From a virus, in the IMG/VR virus record IMGVR_UViG_3300043449_001690, positions 1 to 21,975 of that record: a stretch of 21,975 nt of DNA. One strand, given 5' to 3'. Made by a program: the position numbers and the translations under genes. Under the pieces are notes generated by a model. It had not been told where the DNA came from. It worked only from the letters and a program-made list of their open reading frames with translations, and searched no databases. Of the stretch, positions 13,256 to 19,377 are shown piece after piece. The first letter of the stretch is position 1. The number at the start of each line of letters is the position of its first letter.

Positions 13256-14560
13256 ATGGCTTATACAGGTCAGTCCTTTGGAACACAGGGTTACGGTGCC
13301 GGTCAAGGTATCACCGCCTTTGCTTCTCAGGCAATCAAAATCGTGTATGGCGACCTCCACGAACAGCTAAGGGACAAAAACCCTGCGCTACAGTTCATCG
13401 AGGCTTCGGCATCACACATCACTCAGAACGGTAAGCAGGTTCAGTTTGACACCCACGTCGGAAGAAACTCCGGTATTGGTGCTCGTGGACTTCGTGAAAA
13501 CCTACCATCTGCTGGTGCTCAGAAGTACAAGCAAGCTAACCTATACCTCAAGAACCTATACGGTACTATCGAGGTTGACGGTCAGCTATTTGAGCAGGCT
13601 GCAGAAAACTATCAGGCATTCATCAACGTAGTTGACAATGAAATTAAGGGTCTGAAGAAGGATCTTGCTCAGGACCTTAACCGTCAGGTTTACGGTGATG
13701 GAACCGGTAAGCTCGCAACTGTTGCATCAGTAGCTGGTGCAGTAATTACAGTTGACTCCACTAACTGGCTAGTTGAAGGTATGGTTATTTCACTACGTAC
13801 CTCAGCAGGTGCAGCTCGTGGAACCTTCACTGGTGACGGATCAACCGGTACCACTCCACTATTCGTAACTGCCATCAACAGCGCAACTACCTTCACAGTA
13901 GCTAAGCTAACTGACGGTGCAGCCCCAACCCTAACTGGTGTTGTTTCAGGTGACCTCGTTCTACGTGGTTCAGCTGACGGCGCAGGTGCATCAACCTTCG
14001 TTGACAACTGGAACAAGGAATGGACTGGACTTGGCGCAATCGTTAAGGCAACTGGTGTCCTACACGACATCGATCCAGCAACTACTCCAGTATGGGCAGC
14101 TAAGGAATACACCTCAGTCGGAACTCTATCCGAACTAGGTCTAATCCAGACCGTACAGGCAGTAGACAAGAAGGGTGGAGACGTTGACGTATTCCTAGCA
14201 TCACCGGGTGTATTCAACGCTTACTGGAACCTTCTAACCGGTCTACGTCGTTTCAACGACACTGCAGCACTAACTGGTGGTCAGCGTTCATTCAACTTCA
14301 CTGCAGCAGGTAAGGACATTGCATTCGTATCTGACTTCGCTGCACCAACCGGAACCCTATACGCTCTATCGAGCAAGGAACTGGTGTTGAACCGCAAGAA
14401 GGACTGGTCATGGATGGACCGTGACGGTTCTATGTGGACCCGTAGCAACAACACTGACGCATACAAGGCAGTGCTGTACCAGTACTCTGAGCTAGGTACC
14501 TACCGTCGTAACGCACACGCAGTTATGACTGGTATCACCGAAGCCGGAAACAGCTACTAA
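13256..14560 (+). CDS. Major capsid protein, HK97-like fold
   Basis: A 434-residue capsid protein, placed right after the scaffold. The order of parts fits the HK97 fold: N-terminal arm (~1-45), an E-loop region (GKQVQFDTHVGRNSGIGARGLREN, ~59-82), spine helix with NVVDNEIKGLKKDLAQDLNRQVYGDG (~124-149), and A-domain/P-domain strands toward DAYKAVLYQYSELGTYRRNAHAVMTGI. Residues ~153-240 form a beta-rich insertion (VITVDSTNWLVEGMVISL to SGDLVLRGS) that could be an insertion domain on the capsid surface. The gene has its own leader and is bounded by terminators on both sides. Lys codon choice is extreme: 19 AAG against 2 AAA, with both AAA in the first 41 codons. This fits translation-optimised, very high expression. 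Confidence 0.9.
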   Translation: MAYTGQSFGTQGYGAGQGITAFASQAIKIVYGDLHEQLRDKNPALQFIEASASHITQNGKQVQFDTHVGRNSGIGARGLRENLPSAGAQKYKQANLYLKNLYGTIEVDGQLFEQAAENYQAFINVVDNEIKGLKKDLAQDLNRQVYGDGTGKLATVASVAGAVITVDSTNWLVEGMVISLRTSAGAARGTFTGDGSTGTTPLFVTAINSATTFTVAKLTDGAAPTLTGVVSGDLVLRGSADGAGASTFVDNWNKEWTGLGAIVKATGVLHDIDPATTPVWAAKEYTSVGTLSELGLIQTVQAVDKKGGDVDVFLASPGVFNAYWNLLTGLRRFNDTAALTGGQRSFNFTAAGKDIAFVSDFAAPTGTLYALSSKELVLNRKKDWSWMDRDGSMWTRSNNTDAYKAVLYQYSELGTYRRNAHAVMTGITEAGNSY

Positions 14561-14568
14561 AAAAAATT

Positions 14569-14615
14569 GCCCAAGGGTGTCAGGCTCCGTCTCTCCTGAT
14601 ACCCTTGGGCTTTCT
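14569..14615 (+). terminator. Strong rho-independent terminator after the capsid gene
   Basis: A 16-base-pair stem (14569-14584 with 14595-14610, one G-T pair) closes a 10-base loop and is followed by TTTCT; an A-run (14559-14566) lies on the 5' side. It begins eight bases after the capsid stop. The A/T flanks on both sides mean it could also act on the minus strand. Together with the hairpin at 13088 it isolates the capsid gene as a single-gene transcript, unless read-through feeds the tail genes that start 20 bases later. Confidence 0.9.
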
Positions 14616-14629
14616 AATAGGAGACAACA

Positions 14630-15052
14630 ATGGAAATACTAGACTTTAGCCGTATCGACGGTTTAACACACGAATATCAAAGACGAGTAGCAAGTGTAAT
14701 CCGAGACATGTACCCTACAGTACGTTTACTTAAACTTTATCCCGGACATCCATCATTTAACCCAGAGAAGCCATACGCTCTCGTAGACGAACCCGAACTT
14801 CTCCCTCCCTACGTAATAAAAACCCTTGCAGAGTCACAGATCGATGCAAGACTTGTAGCCGAATTAGCTATGGGAGACAATCAAAACCCAGACGCTATAG
14901 CAAACAAATGGGAAGTATTACAGCAAGCAGAACAAGCTTTACAGATGAAAGCAGAACTAGAGTATTACGAAGAACGTAAAGATCTACTCAAGTCAATGGT
15001 AAAATCGAAGAAGCACGAATATAAGCATGACGGTCACGTTTTGAGGAAATAA
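14630..15052 (+). CDS. Unknown protein between capsid and adaptor
   Basis: A 140-residue protein I cannot assign. It has an N-terminal mixed region (MEILDFSRIDGLTHEYQRRVASVIRDM), a Pro-rich middle (PEKPYALVDEPELLPPYVI) and a long charged C-terminal helix (residues ~93-130) ending in a basic, His-containing tail (KKHEYKHDGHVLRK). ATAGGAG is seven bases before the ATG, just after the capsid terminator. Its TAA shares a base with the next ATG (TAATG). Position suggests a head-completion or portal-associated protein; it is too large and charged for a typical decoration protein. No catalytic motif or membrane segment is seen. Confidence 0.75.
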   Translation: MEILDFSRIDGLTHEYQRRVASVIRDMYPTVRLLKLYPGHPSFNPEKPYALVDEPELLPPYVIKTLAESQIDARLVAELAMGDNQNPDAIANKWEVLQQAEQALQMKAELEYYEERKDLLKSMVKSKKHEYKHDGHVLRK

Positions 15053-15723
15053 TGCCAGCAGAAACATTTACAAGAACCACAGTTGACGTATCAGACAGAA
15101 TACGCACAACATTCGGCGACACGTCAGGAGCGCAAGTAACCGATGCGATGGTCATACGTTGGATCAACGACGGTCAAAGAGAAATCATCAACAATAACCC
15201 AGTCCTAAAAGCAACTAAATACACAAACTTTGTTGCAGGACAAACCGAATACACGTTCCCTACAGATGCAGTGCAATTCATTGAAGCTGTATATGTTGAT
15301 GGTAGACCAATCAAAAACCTTAGCCCACAAGAATACCGTGAATACATTCTCGAAACAGATCCAGAAGTAGAAGAAACATCAGCCTATCCTGCAATCTGGT
15401 ATGAAAGAAACGGTGTAATAACTTTCTACCCTAAACCAACCACAACATACACAAACGGTTTAAAACTAGAATACGTAAAAACACCTGCAGACATTAATGC
15501 GATCAGTTCAGGAACAAACCTGACCATCCCAGACAGATACTTTAATCAACTAGTTGACTATGTTCTAGCTAGAGCATTAGAACTAGACGAAAACTATAGT
15601 GCAGCTCAATACAAAACAGCGCAATTCCGTGAAGGACTAGACCGTCTAAACCAGCAAGAAAACATTTCTCAAAGAGACATGTATCCCAGCGTAATGATGG
15701 ACCCCGACGACTACTATGGATAG
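15052..15723 (+). CDS. Head-tail adaptor protein (P22 gp4-like)
   Basis: A 223-residue protein matching phage adaptor proteins that sit under the portal ring. The N-terminal helical part (TFTRTTVDVSDRIRTTFGD, VTDAMVIRWINDGQREII) is followed by beta segments (FVAGQTEYTFPTDAVQFIEAVYVDGRPI, ~59-85) and a C-terminal helical bundle (YFNQLVDYVLARALELDENY, RFREGL-type end). This domain order is characteristic of gp4/gp6-like connectors in podoviruses. The ATG overlaps the preceding stop by one base, and its end overlaps the nozzle gene by eight bases (ATGGATAG). All seven Lys codons I can place are AAA, the reverse of the nearby capsid gene. The connector role is inferred from family and position. 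Confidence 0.82.
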   Translation: MPAETFTRTTVDVSDRIRTTFGDTSGAQVTDAMVIRWINDGQREIINNNPVLKATKYTNFVAGQTEYTFPTDAVQFIEAVYVDGRPIKNLSPQEYREYILETDPEVEETSAYPAIWYERNGVITFYPKPTTTYTNGLKLEYVKTPADINAISSGTNLTIPDRYFNQLVDYVLARALELDENYSAAQYKTAQFREGLDRLNQQENISQRDMYPSVMMDPDDYYG

Positions 15724-17290
15724 CACATCAATCTCCCGAATCAGGGAAATACAGTTAAAAGACTTCTCCGGTGGTTTAAATAACTATTGGGACCCATCAT
15801 CTATCTCAGATAATGAAGTTTCAGCGTTAATAAACATGGAATTCACCACAAATGGTGCATTACAGTCACGACCACCAATCGTAAACAGCGGTTTCGACGT
15901 ACCAGTAGCAGGTCAATACGTAGACATCCTAGGCTACTACATGACATCAGCTGGCATACGTTACCTTGTAGCAACAACAGATGATAAAACTTGGGTATTT
16001 AACACTAACGCTCCGGGATGGACACAAATCTGGGCTTACAAAGCCACAGGCTACGTGCAATACGCTGAAGAAGTAGTCCTATCTAAAGCAAGCACTGGTG
16101 GTACACGCTGGAATCCATCAACCGGATCAACAGCAATCTCAACAATGCCAGCCCTAGACGGCTTACTAGTGTTCCGTGACCGCATGTTCGGATGGGGAGT
16201 ACAAGGAACAGCGCAACAAACCAACTTTTATTTCAGCGACATCATCACACTAACATCCCCAACAGGTGTATACACATGGGATCCAGCAAACAACGTGATA
16301 CCAGTTGGACGTGGCGACGGTCAAGCCATCACAAACATGATCGCAGACACCGACAAAATCATAATCTTCAAAACAGCAGGCACCTACATATTCTCATATC
16401 TAGGATCAGGTATAACAACAACAAGCCAACTAGATCTATTCCAAGCAGGAATCGGTGCAGAAAACAAAGAATCAGTAGCAGCATACCGCAACGGATACGT
16501 AGTACTACACGACCAAACCCTATACAAGCTTCAAAACAACGGCTTCACACCATTAAACTCACAGCAAGTAGCATTCTCAACAAAATCAGCTGCACCAGCA
16601 CACAAAAAGAAATTTGCTGTATCAGTATTTGGAGACAGAGCACTCGTATGGTTCTCCGGAAACCTGTATGTTCTAAACCTATTAACAGGAACATGGAGTC
16701 AATGGGAATCAACAACAGACTTAGCATACGTCAAACAGATGCCAACCTTGGCTGCAGAAACGCTGTCAAACGAAGTTGGCTACGGAGTGACCGGATCTGG
16801 CTCATCAGCTAAATGGCTGATCTACAAAATTGTTAACTCACCAATAACAACATCAACACCAGAATCATTTATTTGCAAACTTAAAACAAAGATCTACGAT
16901 TTTTCCACGCCAGTCGAATGGAAACGCTTATACTGGTGGGGAGCAGACCTCTCCGCTTCAGGCACAGTAACCACAAAAGCTTACGTAGTAGCCCTATCCG
17001 GAACAAATACCACATGGGATACAGTCGATTTAACCACTTGGGATGAATTAGACACCCGTAACTGGGACAGACTTAGCGACGCAGACGCTGTAGTCACAAC
17101 CACCAGAACCATCTCTGGTGATATCCCACAAAGAGCCTTATTAAAGCTAGAAAACGCCTTACGTTTTAGACGCATCTATTTTGAGGTATACTTGAACTGC
17201 GATGGCACGTCAGCTACCGCACCGGCACAAATATTTACTTTAACTCCAATGATCGGAATTAAAGCAAAAATGACTCAAGGAGTATCTTAA
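15716..17290 (+). CDS. Tail nozzle/stabilisation protein (P22 gp10-like, beta-propeller)
   Basis: A 524-residue, beta-rich protein, probably a six-bladed propeller-type tail nozzle that closes the portal channel and retains packaged DNA. The start (QLKDFSGGLNNYWDPSSISDNEVSALINMEF, residues ~13-43) is the hallmark N-terminus of this family, followed by repeated strand units with W/Y-rich turns (KTWVFNTNAPGWTQIW, LYVLNLLTGTWSQW) and a C-terminal part with DTVDLTTWDELDTRNWDRL and ALRFRRIYFEVYLN. It overlaps the adaptor by eight bases and the next gene by one base (TAATG). Together with the adaptor and the absence of tube genes it argues for a podovirus tail. The coding strand is strikingly A/C-rich. 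Confidence 0.83.
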   Translation: MDSTSISRIREIQLKDFSGGLNNYWDPSSISDNEVSALINMEFTTNGALQSRPPIVNSGFDVPVAGQYVDILGYYMTSAGIRYLVATTDDKTWVFNTNAPGWTQIWAYKATGYVQYAEEVVLSKASTGGTRWNPSTGSTAISTMPALDGLLVFRDRMFGWGVQGTAQQTNFYFSDIITLTSPTGVYTWDPANNVIPVGRGDGQAITNMIADTDKIIIFKTAGTYIFSYLGSGITTTSQLDLFQAGIGAENKESVAAYRNGYVVLHDQTLYKLQNNGFTPLNSQQVAFSTKSAAPAHKKKFAVSVFGDRALVWFSGNLYVLNLLTGTWSQWESTTDLAYVKQMPTLAAETLSNEVGYGVTGSGSSAKWLIYKIVNSPITTSTPESFICKLKTKIYDFSTPVEWKRLYWWGADLSASGTVTTKAYVVALSGTNTTWDTVDLTTWDELDTRNWDRLSDADAVVTTTRTISGDIPQRALLKLENALRFRRIYFEVYLNCDGTSATAPAQIFTLTPMIGIKAKMTQGVS

Positions 17291-17508
17291 TGAAAAAGAT
17301 ATATGGTGCTCCTAGCTTCAACGAATATGCTGCTGGAGCTAAAGTATATGGCGGTGGACGCTACAACCCAACTATGGGTCCAGTAGATAAAACTGGCTAT
17401 GCTGAACGTGACCGCAAACTAAAAGTGCGTAGGAATGCTTTACAAGCTAAGTTAAAAGCTACCGGTAAAAAAGCTTACGCTAGTTCAGATGCGTTGAGGT
17501 TTATGTAA
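17290..17508 (+). CDS. Small basic protein, unknown (virion candidate)
   Basis: A 72-residue basic protein: Gly/Tyr-rich at the N-terminus (YGAPSFNEYAAGAKVYGGGRYNP) and Lys/Arg-rich at the C-terminus (RDRKLKVRRNALQAKLKATGKKAYA). Both ends are coupled to neighbours by TAATG. There is no membrane segment or catalytic motif. The basic half may bind DNA or a partner virion protein, and its place before two putative internal proteins suggests a minor virion or ejection component. This is inference from position only. Confidence 0.68.
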   Translation: MKKIYGAPSFNEYAAGAKVYGGGRYNPTMGPVDKTGYAERDRKLKVRRNALQAKLKATGKKAYASSDALRFM

Positions 17509-18044
17509 TGGCTGATAAGAAAAAGAAAATAAACTTTTGGGAAGATCCAACATTCCAACAGTTTTATCAACCTTATGAAGAGCAGGGTTTACGTTCACGT
17601 ATTACTGAACAAAACAGATTAAACACTCTTCGCACAGACATTTTTGGTGCAGGTGGTGCACTTGCACAAAATCGTTTACAAGAAGCTGAAGATCAAAATC
17701 GTTTAGCTGAAGAAATGGCTTACCGTGGACTGCTTCAATCTGGAATATACTCTGGTGGGCAAAAGGGCTTAGGAACAAAACTTCAAGGTGAATACACTAA
17801 GCAAAGAACTGGGCTTGAGCAAGGATATGAAAAGCAAACTAACCCATATTTTCTTATGCAGCAAGGTTTAAAAATGAACCCTGATGGTTCTATCAGCCCT
17901 CTCGCTCCGGGAGAAGAAATAACAGATCTTACTACCGGAAAAAAATCTAAATACAATTGGGCTACAACCGATGCAGGTTTAGCTGCTAAACAAGCCGCTC
18001 TTATGCAATATCTTTCAGCTATGGTACCTAGAGGAATGCAATAA
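17508..18044 (+). CDS. Putative internal virion / ejection protein
   Basis: A 178-residue mostly helical protein, Gln/Glu/Arg-rich (ITEQNRLNTLRTDIFGAGGALAQNRLQEAEDQNRLAEEMAYRG), followed by a Gly-rich turn (GIYSGGQKGLGTKLQ) and a heptad-like helix (EYTKQRTGLEQGYEKQTN). It has neither signal nor membrane segment. It begins in a TAATG overlap and ends in another. Helical, Ala/Gln/Gly-rich proteins of this kind after the nozzle gene are typically internal head proteins in short-tailed phages, ejected with DNA to form a channel. The family is not identified, so this is a context-based call. Confidence 0.68.
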   Translation: MADKKKKINFWEDPTFQQFYQPYEEQGLRSRITEQNRLNTLRTDIFGAGGALAQNRLQEAEDQNRLAEEMAYRGLLQSGIYSGGQKGLGTKLQGEYTKQRTGLEQGYEKQTNPYFLMQQGLKMNPDGSISPLAPGEEITDLTTGKKSKYNWATTDAGLAAKQAALMQYLSAMVPRGMQ

Positions 18045-19360
18045 TGCCTACACCGCAACCAAATCCAGAACCAACATACACGCCTGAAGAAGAACGAAAA
18101 AGAATTCAGGCTTTACAAAACTATTGGCAAAACAATACTTCTGGATGGTCACCGCTATCAATGATTGGTGGTGCACCTAACGTTGATCTATCTAACCGTA
18201 CAGGTTACGGATTCCCCTATGGTGCAGCACCACAAGATCAGTCATGGGTCGGTCAAAGATACGGTGTGGGTAATCAACCAGCAACTTTAGAATCAATCAT
18301 CGCTAACTTGCAACGTAATCCACGTCTAATGGACACTCCAAGTCAAGACTTTTTAAATCAATTATCTCCAAACATTCCTGCTGTTGTAACTAGAAGCGAT
18401 CCGGGAGCGATACAACAGCAAGCCCAACAGGATGCAACATTAACTTTGCTACAATCGATGCTAGGCAACAGAGCTGACGTTAGCGGTTTTGATGCAATAC
18501 TTGGTGACATCGCTAACCAACGTAAACAAGCTTCAAAAAGATATCAAACCTATTCTGCACAGATCTCTGATCTTTTTGGAAATTTGGGTCGTAAGTCAAC
18601 TACTTACGCTGAAGAACAAGCTGCTATCGGAGAGTCCGCTGCAGCTACTCGCTCACAGCTAGCTGCACAGCAAGCACAAAGAACGCAATCTACACGTGAA
18701 GCAGATGCGTTAAGATTAAAGACCGCTAATGAAGCTCGTGCAGCTTTAGGTGGTCAAGATTTTGCCGCAGCAACAGCTGGTGGAGATATCGTTACACAGC
18801 AAACAGAGCAAGCCTTAACAGATCAAGCGGCTTTAGGTCAAACAACAATTGACACCATTTTAGCTAACGAAGCTTTAGCTAAACTAATGTCATCCCGTCA
18901 AGCTGGCGGTTTCGATATCGCTGGTCAACAAGCTCAACAGCAGCTAAATATGTCTTACGAAGATTTGCTATCCGCTTTAGGTGGTCAAGAGGCTCAAACA
19001 AAAATGCAAAGATCACAAGCTATTTCTGCTGGTGCACCATCTGTTTCAGAACAGTTAGCTGTCATGAACGCTACACAAAACTTCATAAACGCACAAGCTA
19101 ACACTGGTACTTCTAGTGATCCAGCTACCGTTTGGATGCAAGCAAACCCTGCTTCCGCTGCACAAGCAAACCGTTTATTGTCTACGTTTATTCCTTGGGT
19201 AACTAGTGAAGCACCATCAGTAGATCCTAATACGGGAAAAACACCTACGCTATTACAGTTAGTAAACGCTTACTCTAAAAAGCATCCACAAGGCGCAAAA
19301 ATCCTACAATCAGATCCAGCCTTATATAGTTTAATTCAAGCCTACACCGGTTTAAAATAA
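18044..19360 (+). CDS. Putative internal virion protein, Ala/Gln-rich
   Basis: A 438-residue protein. It has a Pro/Asn/Gly-rich, probably disordered N-terminus (~1-110), a long Ala/Gln-rich helical region (about 120-325, with AQQDATLTLLQSML, QRKQASKRYQTYSAQI, SQLAAQQAQRTQSTREADALRL, GQQAQQQLNMSYEDLL) and a C-terminal helical end (LLQLVNAYSKKHPQG to IQAYTGLK). The composition and coiled character resemble ejection or pilot proteins of podoviruses. It starts in a TAATG overlap; the next gene follows after 17 bases. Codon use is richer in T-ending codons (GCT, GAA/CAA with TTA) than the nozzle gene. A tape-measure role is unlikely because no tube genes are seen. Confidence 0.72.
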   Translation: MPTPQPNPEPTYTPEEERKRIQALQNYWQNNTSGWSPLSMIGGAPNVDLSNRTGYGFPYGAAPQDQSWVGQRYGVGNQPATLESIIANLQRNPRLMDTPSQDFLNQLSPNIPAVVTRSDPGAIQQQAQQDATLTLLQSMLGNRADVSGFDAILGDIANQRKQASKRYQTYSAQISDLFGNLGRKSTTYAEEQAAIGESAAATRSQLAAQQAQRTQSTREADALRLKTANEARAALGGQDFAAATAGGDIVTQQTEQALTDQAALGQTTIDTILANEALAKLMSSRQAGGFDIAGQQAQQQLNMSYEDLLSALGGQEAQTKMQRSQAISAGAPSVSEQLAVMNATQNFINAQANTGTSSDPATVWMQANPASAAQANRLLSTFIPWVTSEAPSVDPNTGKTPTLLQLVNAYSKKHPQGAKILQSDPALYSLIQAYTGLK

Positions 19361-19377
19361 TCCGGTAAACTAGTAGT

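Noticed and set aside
13690-14217. 175-codon minus-strand frame opposite the capsid gene
   Set aside because: Pro/Ser/Thr/Val-rich shadow of the biased capsid codons; no start signal or domain.
16192-16812. 206-codon plus-strand frame inside the nozzle gene
   Set aside because: Its product is Arg/Asn/His/Ser-rich without any fold pattern, as expected from shifted reading of A/C-rich coding sequence.
19347-19370. Repeated CCGGT around the stop of the 438-residue protein as a terminator
   Set aside because: The two copies are direct, not inverted, so they cannot form a stem, and no T-run follows.
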